DNA of 64,000 bases from Phycisphaerae bacterium (GTDB lineage Bacteria > Planctomycetota > Phycisphaerae > Phycisphaerales > Phycisphaeraceae). Every line of letters starts with the position of its first letter. Position 1 is the stretch's first letter. Positions 40,678 through 49,745 of the stretch are shown here, one piece after another. The DNA is taken from contig JAUIGU010000001.1 of NCBI GenBank assembly GCA_030432595.1, positions 62,001-126,000 of the forward strand, given 5' to 3'. The position numbers and the translations under genes are program-made. The notes under the pieces were generated by a model. It had not been told where the DNA came from, did not search any database, and worked only from the letters and a program-made list of their open reading frames with translations.

Positions 40678-43143
40678 TCACACCTTGCCCACCGCGTTTT
40701 CGAGTTTCGAGACCATCGCCGTCACGCGGTTCTCCCAGCTCTGGCTGGTCAGGTGTTGTTCCCGCAGCCGCTCGGCCCACAACGGGAACGCCAGCGGCGT
40801 CAACCGCCCCGGCTCAACAAGGGACAGCGTCTCTTCGGCTATCGCGTCGAGCGCCGTGCGCAGCCGGGCGACCTCGAGTTGCCGTTCGAGCACTTCCCGC
40901 TTCGCCTGGTCGAGCAGCAGGTTGTCGGGGTCGAAGTCGCGGAACACGTCGAAGAACAGCTCGCTGGACGCCTGCAGTTGCCGGCCGCTGACGGATTGCC
41001 CGGGGTAGCCGACGTTGATGAGCCCCGCGATCCGCGCGATGTCGCGGAATTGACGGCGGGCGAGCTGGCCGGTGTCCACGCAGGCGAGCAGGTCTTCGAT
41101 GAGGTGGTCGGTGCCAAGCAGCGCCCGCCACCCGGATTCGTCCAAGTCGAACGGCTCGGGCGAGAGTAGCTCGATTCCGTAATCGGTCACCGTTACGACC
41201 ACCGTGCGCGGCGATGCTCGGGTCAGGCGCAACGCGAGCAGCGCGCCGAGCCCTTCGTGGATGGACCGGCCGCGCAACGGATAGAGGAAGCGGTGGTGCC
41301 CGTCGCGGGTACGCACCGCCTCGATCAACAGCTCGCCGTCTCCGGGGATGCGGGACCACTGCGCTTGGAGTTCGAGCAGCGGACGGATCGCTTCGAGTTC
41401 GGGCGTGTCGAATGTGCCCTGCCGGGCGCGGTCGAGCTTGTCGCGCACCGCGGCGGCGAGCTGCGTGGACAGCGGGCTCTTGCCGCCCTGCCAGCGCGGG
41501 ACGGTGGCCTTGGTGCCCCTGGCCTTGCGGACGATCGCGGCCATGCCGCGCACCTGCACGAGTTCCAGGAGGTGTCCGGCGAAGACGAAACGGTCGCCGG
41601 GCTTGAGGTAGCCGACGAAGTTTTCCTCGACCGTGCCGAGCTTCTTGCCGTTGGCGAACTTGACGACGATCGCGGCGTCGGAGGTGATCGTGCCGATGGC
41701 CATGCGGTGGAACTTCGCGATGCGCGGGCCCGCGACGCGGTAAAAGCCCGGGCGGTGCTCGTCTTCCACGACCCGCGCGAACTGGGGGTAGACCTTCAGC
41801 GTCTCGCCGCCGCGGATCACGAAGTCCAGGCACCACTTCCACTCTCGCTCGGTCAGTTCGGCGAACGCCCGTGTCGTCTTGACTTCCTCGCGCATCGCCA
41901 CGGCGTCGAACCCGCCGCCCATCGCGCAGGTCACCAGGTGCTGCACCAGCACGTCGAGCGGGCGGTCCAGCGGCCGGCGCGACTCGATCCTCCGCGCCTC
42001 GCCGGCGCTGCGCGCCGCAGCGAAGTCGAGCACCTCCAGCGCGTTGGTCGGCACGCCGAGCAATCGACTCACCGCGCCCGGCCGGTGCCCGCTGCGCCCC
42101 GCGCGCTGCAGCATCCGCGCGACGCCCTTGGGCGAGGCCACCTGGATCACCTGCTCGACCGGCGAGAAGTCCACGCCCAGGTCCAGCGACGACGTGCACA
42201 CGCAGCACTTCAGCCCGCCGACGCGCAACAGGTCTTCGACCGCCTTGCGCGTCTTGCGGTCGATGCTTCCGTGGTGCAGCGCAACTTTTCCGACCCAGTC
42301 GGGGCGCTGCGTCTGCAATCGGTTGAACCAGATCTCCGCCTGGCTGCGCGTGTTGGTGAACAGGAGCGTCGAGCCGGCGCTCTCGATCGCGTCGATGACC
42401 TGGTCGACCAGCCGGAGCCCTAAGTGCCCGGCCCAGGGGAAGCGCTCGATGCTTTCGGGCAGCAGCGTGAGCAGCTCGAAGGCCTTGTGGTCGGGGCCGT
42501 GGATCAACTCGCCATTGTCTGCGTGGCTTCCGAGCAGCGTGTCGCGGGCTTCGTCGAGGTTGCCGAGCGTCGCCGACAGGCCCCACGTCTGAAGCGTGGG
42601 GTTCCAGCCGCGAAGTCGCGCGAGGCCCAGCTCGGTCTGCGTGCCGCGCTTGGTGGACATCAGCTCGTGCCACTCGTCGACGATGACGGTTTGAACGCCC
42701 GCAAACTTCCGCTCGGCGTCGGCGTAGCTCATCAAGACGGACAATGACTCGGGCGTAGTCACCAGGCACGACGGCAGCCGCTCCTTCTGCTTCGCCTTCA
42801 CGCTCTGCGACACGTCGCCCGTCCGCCGCTGCACCGTCCACGGCAGACCGAGCGCGTCGATCGGGCGATTGAGATTCTCCTCCGTATCCGTCGCGAGCGC
42901 CCGCAGCGGCGTGATCCACACCACGCGTGGCCCGACCGTCGACAGGTCCTTCCACGCTTGCCGATCCGGGTGCTCGTTACACCAGCGCATCAGCGCCGGC
43001 AGCCAGACCGAGAACGTTTTGCCCATCCCCGTCGGCGCGTGCACCAACCCCGACCGGCCCGCGAGCTGCGCCTCCCAGCACTGCTGCTGAAACGCGAACG
43101 GCTCGCCCACCGTCTCACGGAACCATTGCTCGACGGGGTTCAT
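40678..43143 (-). CDS. Ligase-associated DEXH-box helicase (Lhr type)
   Basis: A DNA helicase of superfamily 2, 821 residues, like the Lhr-C/mLhr group encoded beside ATP-dependent ligases. Walker A is APTGMGKT (36-43), Walker B VDEWHE, motif III SATLGN, and RecA2 carries VCTSSLDLGVDFSPVEQV, with QRAGRSGHRPG as motif VI. A winged helix and the long Lhr C-terminal part follow. It translocates 3' to 5' and unwinds RNA-DNA or DNA duplexes. It starts six bases from the GCCACAAAA-type repeat at 43149, so repeat DNA is its leader. Confidence 0.95.
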   Translation of the reverse strand: MNPVEQWFRETVGEPFAFQQQCWEAQLAGRSGLVHAPTGMGKTFSVWLPALMRWCNEHPDRQAWKDLSTVGPRVVWITPLRALATDTEENLNRPIDALGLPWTVQRRTGDVSQSVKAKQKERLPSCLVTTPESLSVLMSYADAERKFAGVQTVIVDEWHELMSTKRGTQTELGLARLRGWNPTLQTWGLSATLGNLDEARDTLLGSHADNGELIHGPDHKAFELLTLLPESIERFPWAGHLGLRLVDQVIDAIESAGSTLLFTNTRSQAEIWFNRLQTQRPDWVGKVALHHGSIDRKTRKAVEDLLRVGGLKCCVCTSSLDLGVDFSPVEQVIQVASPKGVARMLQRAGRSGHRPGAVSRLLGVPTNALEVLDFAAARSAGEARRIESRRPLDRPLDVLVQHLVTCAMGGGFDAVAMREEVKTTRAFAELTEREWKWCLDFVIRGGETLKVYPQFARVVEDEHRPGFYRVAGPRIAKFHRMAIGTITSDAAIVVKFANGKKLGTVEENFVGYLKPGDRFVFAGHLLELVQVRGMAAIVRKARGTKATVPRWQGGKSPLSTQLAAAVRDKLDRARQGTFDTPELEAIRPLLELQAQWSRIPGDGELLIEAVRTRDGHHRFLYPLRGRSIHEGLGALLALRLTRASPRTVVVTVTDYGIELLSPEPFDLDESGWRALLGTDHLIEDLLACVDTGQLARRQFRDIARIAGLINVGYPGQSVSGRQLQASSELFFDVFRDFDPDNLLLDQAKREVLERQLEVARLRTALDAIAEETLSLVEPGRLTPLAFPLWAERLREQHLTSQSWENRVTAMVSKLENAVGKV

Positions 43144-43148
43144 GCGGT

Positions 43149-43261
43149 GGCCACAAAAGGCACAAAAAACACAGAACTAAAACAAGAACGACAAAAGCAA
43201 AAGCAAAATCAAGTGACTATCCCGACCATTTCATTTTGTGATTTCTGTGCATTTTGTGGCT
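43149..43261. repeat. Inverted repeat (GCCACAAAA type) between ligase and helicase genes
   Basis: The left arm GCCACAAAAGGCACAAAA near 43147-43170 and the reverse of GCCACAAAATGCACAGAAA at 43240-43260 can pair. A-rich purine sequence fills the centre. The ligase stop codon TAG (43262-43260) is at the very edge of the right arm. AT-rich compared with all neighbours. Confidence 0.88.
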
Positions 43262-44873
43262 AAACACGCTTGGCTAAAAGTCGCTTCAAGTCCACGAGTG
43301 TATCCGCCTCCTCCGGCTGCTTGTCGGTGCGCCAGCGGCTCACGCGGGGGAAGCGCAGGGCGACGCCGGACTTGTGCCGCTCGGACTCGTTGATGCCCTC
43401 AAACGCGATCTCGAACACGAGCTCCGGCTTGACCTGGCGGAACGAGCCCTTCTTGCCGACGCTGTGGTCGCGGATGAACTTGTCGACCTTGGCGAATTCT
43501 TCGTCGGTCAGGCCGCTGTAGGCCTTGGTGACCGGGACCAGCTCGCCTTCGCCGCGTTGCTTGCCGTTCCAGACCGCGAAGGTGTAGTCGGTGTAGAGCG
43601 TGGACCGCCGGCCGGTGCCGCGCTGGGCGTAGATCATCACGCAGTCGACGGTGTACGGATCGACCTTCCACTTCCACCAAAGGCCTTTCCCGGTGCGGCC
43701 CGTCCCGTACGGCGCATCCGCACGCTTGAGCATGAAGCCCTCGACGCCGTGGGCGCGCGACTCTTCACGCAAGTCTGCTAGTTGTTCCCAGGATTCCGCC
43801 TCAACGAGCTGCGAGAGCCGTAGTGCTTCATCTTCGATCAGTACCTGCTCGAGTGTCTCGCGGCGTTGGTCCGTGGAGTGTGCCCGTTGGTCGTCGCCGG
43901 CGTGTTCGAGCAGGTCGTAAGCCATGAAGACCACGGGCACGTCCATGAAGAGCATGAGTTCGACGCGTTTGCGGTTCAGGCGTTTCTGGAGCTGGCCGAA
44001 GAGCAGCGGTTTGTCGCCGTCCCACGCGAGCACTTCGCCGTCGATCACCGTGCCGTCGGGCAGGCGGTCGCCGACGGCGCGGAGTTCGGGGAAGGCGTCG
44101 GTGATCAGTTCGTCGCCGCGCGACCACAGCAGGGTCTGGCCGGCGCGGCGGATGAGCTGGGCGCGGATGCCGTCCCACTTCCACTCGACGCGCCAGTCGG
44201 CCACGTCACCGAGCACGTCGGCCGGGTCGTCGTCGAGCTGGTGGGCCAGGAAAAACGGGTACGGCCGGGCCGGGTCTTCCACATCATCGCCGCCGCGCAG
44301 GAGCGCCTCGAAGTTCTCGACGCTCGGCGTGTACGTGCCCGCCAGGCGGTGCTGCATCACCGCGGGGTCGATGTCCGCCGCCGCGGCGAGCGCGTTGATG
44401 ACGACCTTGCGCGCCGCGCCGAAGCGGAAGTTGCCGGAGATGAGTTTGTGGAAAAGGAAGCGCTCGTGGCCGTCGAAGGTTTTCCACGCCTTGCGGATGG
44501 CGTCGCGTTGTTGCGTTTCGGTCATCAAAGGCAATGGCAGAATGCGTTCTTCGACGACGCGGTGCAGCGGCTCGCCGCTGGGGCCGGGCGCGTCGGCGGG
44601 CGGGAGGATCAGCGCGAGCGTCTCGGAAAGATCGCCGACGCTGCTGTGGCACTCGCTCAGCAGCCAGTCGTCGAAGCCGGTGACCTCGCCGGCCCACTGC
44701 CGCAGGCGTTTGTACGACACCCGCCGGATCAACTTCTGCCCGGTCAGCACCGCCAGCGCCCACGCGGCGTCGCGCGGCTGCGCGTCCTCGAAGTAGCGGC
44801 GCAGCGCGGCGGTCTTCTCCGACGTGCGCGTCGTGCGGTCGACTTCGAGGAAGAGCTGGGTGAAGCGTTGCAT
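43260..44873 (-). CDS. ATP-dependent DNA ligase (bacterial repair type)
   Basis: Seals nicks using ATP, forming a ligase-AMP at the lysine of motif I, EWKWDGIRAQLI (K-x-D-G) near residue 235. Motifs III (VFMAYDLLEH), IV (GVEGFMLKR) and V (LWWKWKVDPY) follow, then an OB-fold with the late FPRVSRWRTDK. A helical N-terminal domain makes up about 210 residues. At 537 residues it matches the LigC/LigB-like enzymes of the Lhr operon. This is additional to the NAD-dependent LigA expected elsewhere. The ATG at 44873 lies eight bases from the right end of the repeat at 44881. Confidence 0.95.
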   Translation of the reverse strand: MQRFTQLFLEVDRTTRTSEKTAALRRYFEDAQPRDAAWALAVLTGQKLIRRVSYKRLRQWAGEVTGFDDWLLSECHSSVGDLSETLALILPPADAPGPSGEPLHRVVEERILPLPLMTETQQRDAIRKAWKTFDGHERFLFHKLISGNFRFGAARKVVINALAAAADIDPAVMQHRLAGTYTPSVENFEALLRGGDDVEDPARPYPFFLAHQLDDDPADVLGDVADWRVEWKWDGIRAQLIRRAGQTLLWSRGDELITDAFPELRAVGDRLPDGTVIDGEVLAWDGDKPLLFGQLQKRLNRKRVELMLFMDVPVVFMAYDLLEHAGDDQRAHSTDQRRETLEQVLIEDEALRLSQLVEAESWEQLADLREESRAHGVEGFMLKRADAPYGTGRTGKGLWWKWKVDPYTVDCVMIYAQRGTGRRSTLYTDYTFAVWNGKQRGEGELVPVTKAYSGLTDEEFAKVDKFIRDHSVGKKGSFRQVKPELVFEIAFEGINESERHKSGVALRFPRVSRWRTDKQPEEADTLVDLKRLLAKRV

Positions 44874-44880
44874 CGTTTGG

Positions 44881-45134
44881 AACCACCGATGAACACGGAT
44901 GAACTCCGAAGCATTTGAACCGCAGATTTCACAGATGCCGCAGATTCAGACGTGAATCAGAGTGACCAAATCGTCGGAGCAGTCGAACAGCGTAGAACGC
45001 TGATAGACACGTCATAAGAAAACAAAAGACCAAAAGGCAACAACGGTTTTCCTCCATTGCTTCATCTGCGCGATCTGTGAAATCTGCGGTTCCGCCCGGT
45101 ATCAATCCGTGTTTATCCCGATTCATCGGTGGTT
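44881..45134. repeat. Multi-arm inverted repeat between exonuclease and ligase genes
   Basis: The outer arms AACCACCGATGAA (44881-44893) and TTCATCGGTGGTT (45122-45134) are perfect, as are the inner 20-base arms GAACCGCAGATTTCACAGAT (44917-44936 with 45073-45092); ACACGGAT/ATCCGTGT lie between. The spacer of about 135 bases is AT-rich. The right arm supplies the last six residues (TTDESG) and the stop codon of the exonuclease. Related in build to 40325-40670. Confidence 0.95.
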
Positions 45135-46144
45135 TCTCCGGTTTGTTCCGTGTCGCTTTCGCCTTCGTAGCGCGTGGGCACGATGTCGGCGTCCATGCCT
45201 TGCTGGCGGAGGTAGCGGACGAGGGCCTGGGTGTAGCCGTGGGTGACGCCGACGCTTTCGCAGCCGGTGTCGGCGATGGTCTGGAGCAGCCCGGGCCAGT
45301 CGGCGTGGTCGGAGACGACGAAGCCGCGGTCGACGCCACGCCGCCGGCGGTTGCCGCGGATCGCCATCCAGCCGGACGCGAACGCGGTCGAGTACGGCGC
45401 GAACTTCCGCAGCCACGGCGTGCCCAGCGTCGAGGGCGGCGTGACGACCAGGCCGACGCCTTTGCAGGTCTTGCGAGATTCTTCGGTGGAGGTCGTGGTG
45501 TCCGGCAGCGCGACGCCGGCGGCGCGGTAGACGTCGTTGAACCGCTGGACCGAGCCGTGCACGACGACCGGTCCGAGGCTTGCGTCCACGCTGTGCAGGA
45601 TGCGCTGCGCCTTGCCGAGCGCGTAGGCGAACACGACGCTGGTCCGCCCCGCTTCCTGGTTGTCGCGCCACCACGCGTTGATGTCGGCGGTGACCTCGGC
45701 GTCGTCGCGCCAGCGGTAGATCGGCAGGCCAAACGTGCTCTCGGTGATGAAGCGGTGGCACTTCACCGGCTCGAACGCGTCGCACGTGCCGTCGGGCTGG
45801 ACCTTGTAGTCGCCGCTGATGACCTCGACCCGCCCGGCGTGCTCAACCCGCACCTGGGCCGAGCCGAGCAGGTGCCCCGCGGGGTGCAGCGAGACCTTGA
45901 CGCCGTTGAGGTCGAGCAGTTCGCCGTAGGCGACGCCCTGGATGTCCGCGTCGTTCTGCACGCGCTGGCGGAGCACCTCGACACCGGGCTCGCTGCAGAG
46001 GTAGCGGTCACAGCCCCAGGTCGCATGATCGCTGTGGGCGTGGGTCACGACCGCGCGATCGACCGGCCGCCACGGGTCGATGAAGAAGTCGCCGGCCGCG
46101 CAGTACAAGCCGCGGTCGGTGGGTTCGACGAGGTTCCTTCCCAT
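45113..46144 (-). CDS. Ligase-associated MBL-fold DNA exonuclease
   Basis: A metallo-beta-lactamase/beta-CASP-like nuclease of 343 residues, related to SNM1/Artemis and the exonuclease of bacterial Lhr operons. Zinc ligands: THAHSDHATW (H-x-H-x-D-H), AGHLLGSAQV, SGDYK and SDHADW. It trims DNA ends before ligation. The ATG shares one base with the TGA of the membrane-protein gene upstream (TGATG), so translation is coupled. The C-terminal six codons come from the repeat arm at 45122. Confidence 0.93.
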   Translation of the reverse strand: MGRNLVEPTDRGLYCAAGDFFIDPWRPVDRAVVTHAHSDHATWGCDRYLCSEPGVEVLRQRVQNDADIQGVAYGELLDLNGVKVSLHPAGHLLGSAQVRVEHAGRVEVISGDYKVQPDGTCDAFEPVKCHRFITESTFGLPIYRWRDDAEVTADINAWWRDNQEAGRTSVVFAYALGKAQRILHSVDASLGPVVVHGSVQRFNDVYRAAGVALPDTTTSTEESRKTCKGVGLVVTPPSTLGTPWLRKFAPYSTAFASGWMAIRGNRRRRGVDRGFVVSDHADWPGLLQTIADTGCESVGVTHGYTQALVRYLRQQGMDADIVPTRYEGESDTEQTGETTDESG

Positions 46145-46614
46145 CACGCCGCACCCCGCGCCGCGGCGCCGGCCTGCCAGAGCATGAAGACGACCAACAC
46201 GCCGCGCAACGTCCACACCGCGGTGCGCAGCCAGTTGGTCAGGACCAAACCCCGGTGGGCGTCGCGCTCGAAGCCGCGGCTGAGTTCGGCATGGCGCGGG
46301 ACCTGCAGCACGAATGTCGATGCCCACACAAGAAGCAACAAAACCAGGCCGGCCCATACCCCTGCCTTGCCCACGCCCGCGGGCGACCACCCCAACAGTG
46401 CCAACGCCGTGCCGAGCTCCGCGAACATCAGCGGAACGACGACCCATGTCGTCTGTCGCATGTGCCGCTGCTGGAACGACACGAAGCCGTCGGCCCCGAC
46501 GCCGTCGAACAGCGGGTAGTGCACGACCTGCACGAACCAGATCAGCCCGACCATCGCCCACGTGGCGGCGGCGTGGACCAGCAGCACGGCATCAGCGAGC
46601 GTCGCCTCGTTCAC
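46144..46614 (-). CDS. Four-helix membrane protein of unknown function
   Basis: 156 residues with four hydrophobic helices (about 8-30, 55-75, 82-103, 128-148). Conserved-looking motifs: WFVQVVHYPLF in the first loop and FQQRHMRQTTWVVVP at the start of the second helix, which I have seen in DUF1772-like or related small membrane proteins; the assignment is weak. It overlaps the SRPBCC gene by four bases (GTGA) upstream and the exonuclease by one base downstream, so all three are probably made together. Confidence 0.75.
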   Translation of the reverse strand: MNEATLADAVLLVHAAATWAMVGLIWFVQVVHYPLFDGVGADGFVSFQQRHMRQTTWVVVPLMFAELGTALALLGWSPAGVGKAGVWAGLVLLLLVWASTFVLQVPRHAELSRGFERDAHRGLVLTNWLRTAVWTLRGVLVVFMLWQAGAAARGAA

Positions 46615-47165
46615 GCGGCGGCCTCGCGGAGGTTCTCCGGTGACGTCAACAGCGCGGCCGGATCGCCGTCGCCCTCATACAAACTCGCAAGCGTGGCGTG
46701 CCGGTGCGTGAACATCCGGGCCAGGTCCGGACGCACGATCATTCGATTCACCATGGGTGCCAACAGCCAGCCCGGCGGGCGGTAGCGGATCACGTCGCGG
46801 ACGAGCGTGCCGGCTTCGTCGGGTTCGAAGAAGTGTTCGTGAACGAACGACGCGTACGGGCCTTGGGCTTGCCGGTCCTCGAAGTAGTGCGGCGGATCGA
46901 CCTTGGTGATCTCCGTCTTCCAGCGGACCGGCACGCCGTGGAGCTTGAGCCGGTAGCGGTAGTGCGCGCCGGGCGCGAAGGCCTCCGGGGATTCGTCGAT
47001 GATGTGGAAGTGCAGGAACGGCGGCACCACGAGGTTCATGTGGCGGCAGTCCGTAAGAAAAGGCCACAACACGTCCGGCGTGCGGGGCAGGTGTTGCCGC
47101 GCTTCGCAGAGAAAGTCACAGCCGTCACGGTCAAAACGGATCACGCAGGACTGTAGGACGTCCAT
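46611..47165 (-). CDS. SRPBCC-family (START-like) protein
   Basis: A 184-residue ligand-binding fold of the polyketide-cyclase/START type: beta strands with VVPPFLHFHIIDESPEAFAPG, a YRYRLKLHGVPVRWKTEI sheet, and FVHEHFFEPDEAGTLVRDVI before a C-terminal helix. Family members bind hydrophobic ligands. Its second half resembles the N-terminal domain of the next gene upstream (R-Y-x-x-P-x-W-L-L, then F-x-x-R-H), so the two are likely paralogues. In other bacteria such SRPBCC and SDR39U1 genes accompany photolyase genes; here they lead into a ligase repair cluster. Confidence 0.85.
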   Translation of the reverse strand: MDVLQSCVIRFDRDGCDFLCEARQHLPRTPDVLWPFLTDCRHMNLVVPPFLHFHIIDESPEAFAPGAHYRYRLKLHGVPVRWKTEITKVDPPHYFEDRQAQGPYASFVHEHFFEPDEAGTLVRDVIRYRPPGWLLAPMVNRMIVRPDLARMFTHRHATLASLYEGDGDPAALLTSPENLREAAA

Positions 47166-47205
47166 CCCCGGATGACTTTGTCATCAGCCTTGAAAGCGAA
47201 TCTGA

Positions 47206-48567
47206 TCAGACGTCCTTTCGGCACCCCAGCAACGACCGCAAACAAGCGTCGAGGTTGTCGTTTCGGTATGTGTACTTCGCGCGGCGGAGGGCGGCGTTGT
47301 CGACGCGCTGGCTGGCGAGGAGCAAGTCGGGGCCGGCCTGCCCGAGTTTGGCTTTGAGGGCGAACTTCGGGACGGGCATCACGGTCGGTCGGCCGAGGAT
47401 GCGGCCGAGCACCTTGGTGAACTGGGCGTTGGTGACGGGTTGGGGGGAGACGGCGTTGACGGGGCCGGTGAGTTGGTCGTCGAGGATGGCGCGGTAGATG
47501 ACGCCGAGCAGGTCGTTGATGCCGATCCAGCTCATCCACTGCCGACCGCTGCCGAGCTTGCCGCCCAGGCCTTTGCGGACTAGGGGGAGCATCTGCCCGA
47601 GCGCCCCGCCGCGCGGGTCGAGCACGAGGCCGATGCGGAGGTTGACAACGCGGATGCCGGCGGCGACGGCGGGCTTGGTGGCGTTCTCCCAGCCGTGGGC
47701 GACGTCGGCGAGGAAGTCCTTGCCGGGCGTGGCGGGGTCGTCGTGCTCGGCGAGCAGCTCGTCGCCACGGTTGCCGTAGTAGCCGACGGCCGAAGCGCTG
47801 ACGAGGACGGCGGGCTTGCGCTGCAAGCGCGAGAGCGCTTCGCAGAGGACGCGGGTGCCCTCGACGCGGCTTTCCTCGATGCGGCGTCTGACCTTGGGCG
47901 TCCACTTCTGCACGACCGGTTCGCCGGCAAGGTGGACCACGGCGTCGGCGCCGCTGAGAGCGTTGGCCTGCCAGCCGACGCCTTTCTCGGCGCGGGGCAC
48001 GGGGCGGACGGTGTGCCCGCCGGTGGTGAGGTAGGGCGACAGCGCAGAGCCGACCAGGCCGGTGCTGCCGGTGATCGCGACGGTGAGCGATCGGCCCGCG
48101 GCTTGTTGGTGGTCTTCGAGGTCGCGTTTGAGCAGGTCGTGCCGGTACGCGAAGGCCTGCTCGATCTTGTCGCGTACGAACCATCCGTGCGCGGCCTGGC
48201 CCAGGAGCCAGTACGGCATCTCGTAGCGGACGTGGTCGTGCATGACGGTGGTGCGTCCGCCGGTGGCGGGGTCGGGCTCGACGCGGTGGGTGTGTTCCCA
48301 GGAGGCGAAGGGGCCCTTGACCTGCACGTCGCGGAACTGCAGGCCGTCGATGTAGTCGCGGTGCTCGGCGACCCACTTGGTTTTGAACGGGGCCTTGACT
48401 TCGAGGACGGCGCGTTGGCCGTTGCGGATGCCCTCGAACTTGACGATCTTCGCGTGCTCCCACGGCGGCGACAGCCGGGCCAGGGCGCCGTCGCGCGTGT
48501 GCCAGGCGAACACCTCGGACGGCGGCGCCGCGATGGGCGTTTTGCGGGTGTGCGTGTGGGCGGCCAT
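47206..48567 (-). CDS. SRPBCC-SDR39U1 fusion (TIGR01777-type epimerase)
   Basis: 453 residues in two domains: an N-terminal SRPBCC domain (about 1-150, VFAWHTRDGALARLSPPWE) and an extended short-chain dehydrogenase-like domain with AITGSTGLVGSAL (NADP loop) and LVSASAVGYYGNRGDE, the signature of the TIGR01777/SDR39U1 group. The substrate of this group is unknown. I chose the ATG at 48567; one nine bases upstream is possible. It is 40 bases from the SRPBCC gene and is the first gene of the leftward seven-gene cluster ending with pdeM. Confidence 0.9.
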   Translation of the reverse strand: MAAHTHTRKTPIAAPPSEVFAWHTRDGALARLSPPWEHAKIVKFEGIRNGQRAVLEVKAPFKTKWVAEHRDYIDGLQFRDVQVKGPFASWEHTHRVEPDPATGGRTTVMHDHVRYEMPYWLLGQAAHGWFVRDKIEQAFAYRHDLLKRDLEDHQQAAGRSLTVAITGSTGLVGSALSPYLTTGGHTVRPVPRAEKGVGWQANALSGADAVVHLAGEPVVQKWTPKVRRRIEESRVEGTRVLCEALSRLQRKPAVLVSASAVGYYGNRGDELLAEHDDPATPGKDFLADVAHGWENATKPAVAAGIRVVNLRIGLVLDPRGGALGQMLPLVRKGLGGKLGSGRQWMSWIGINDLLGVIYRAILDDQLTGPVNAVSPQPVTNAQFTKVLGRILGRPTVMPVPKFALKAKLGQAGPDLLLASQRVDNAALRRAKYTYRNDNLDACLRSLLGCRKDV

Positions 48568-48683
48568 GGGCGGCATCGTAATGGGCGGACGCGCGGGCGT
48601 GGCGTGCGGGGCTTGTGTCGCTGGTGAAGGTGCGAACTTCAGAACGCGGAACCCGTCCCGCGGGCGTGCCGTATGCTCGGGTG

Positions 48684-49745
48684 ATGATCGCCTCGCCCCG
48701 TCGACCGGACCGCCCGAACTGGACACCGCATGCAGCGGGGTTGTGGTGTCTTCTGGTGTTCCTGATGTTGACCGGCTGCGCCGCGGCGCCGACGGCCACC
48801 GCGCCCGCGACGCCGACGGTGGTCGGCACGCTGGAACTGAGCGACCCGCAGTCGTGGCCGGGCGATCTGAAGATCCCGCTGCACGCGTCGGGCCCGTACC
48901 GCTACGCCGACGTCGCGCTCAACGGCAGCCAGGTCGGGCGGTTCCTTTTCGACACCGGCGCGAACCGCACGGTGGTGGACAACGGCCGGGCCAACCGGCT
49001 CGGGCTTCCCGACGACGGCGGCGGCACGACGACGGGCATCGCCGGCCAGACCCAGACGCGCTACCGCCGCGCCGAGCAGCTCGCGCTCAAGGCTTCGACC
49101 ACCGACGCGGAGGCGCGGTACCGGCTGCACACCGGGCCGGCCCGCATGATCGCGATGGACATGCAGAAACTCGGCGGGATGCACGGCGGGACGGGGGGCA
49201 TCCTCGGCTTCCGCGGGGTCGATGCCGTGCCCTTCACCTTCAACCCCGCCGACGCCTCGCTCACGCTGCACCGCCCCGACACGTTCCGCCCGCCGGCCGG
49301 CACGACGCGCGCCCGGCTGCACCGCTTCCACGGCCTGCCCGTCGTCGAGGCCGAGCTGTTCGGGCGGGACGACGACCGCGTCAAGGTGCGCTTCATCCTC
49401 GACACGGGCATGAACACGTCGGTCTCGCTGCCCCACACCGTGCTGCAACAACACCCGGCGGTGGCGTCGGTCCCCGTGACCGGCAGCGGCAACTCGCGCG
49501 GCGTCGGCGGCACCCTGGCCAGCAACAACACCTGGCTCAAGAAGACCCGCATGTTCGGCCTGGACCTGCGCCACCTGCCGGTCAGCTTCGAGCCTATGCC
49601 CGCCCAACTCCAGCCGCGCACCGGCCCGCCCCAGGGACGCATCGGCATGGCGGTGCTCGCGCACTTCGAGCTCACCTTCGACGCGCGGCGGGGGTATGTG
49701 TATGCGCGGTATCTCGGGGAGAGCAGTAAAGCAGGAGAGCAGTAG
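48684..49745 (+). CDS. Retropepsin-like aspartyl protease lipoprotein
   Basis: Lipoprotein signal with lipobox LTGC (Cys32), so it is exported and lipid-anchored. Two aspartyl-protease half sites: FLFDTGANRTVV (Asp near 90) and FILDTGMNTSVSL (near 243), each followed by a hydrophobic-Gly strand (GILGF, GRIGMAVLAHFEL), so one chain may form a pseudo-dimer instead of the usual retroviral-type homodimer. 353 residues from the ATG at 48684. The last residues (SSKAGEQ) and the stop are encoded by the octamer repeat that begins near 49721. The substrate is unknown. Confidence 0.82.
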   Translation: MIASPRRPDRPNWTPHAAGLWCLLVFLMLTGCAAAPTATAPATPTVVGTLELSDPQSWPGDLKIPLHASGPYRYADVALNGSQVGRFLFDTGANRTVVDNGRANRLGLPDDGGGTTTGIAGQTQTRYRRAEQLALKASTTDAEARYRLHTGPARMIAMDMQKLGGMHGGTGGILGFRGVDAVPFTFNPADASLTLHRPDTFRPPAGTTRARLHRFHGLPVVEAELFGRDDDRVKVRFILDTGMNTSVSLPHTVLQQHPAVASVPVTGSGNSRGVGGTLASNNTWLKKTRMFGLDLRHLPVSFEPMPAQLQPRTGPPQGRIGMAVLAHFELTFDARRGYVYARYLGESSKAGEQ

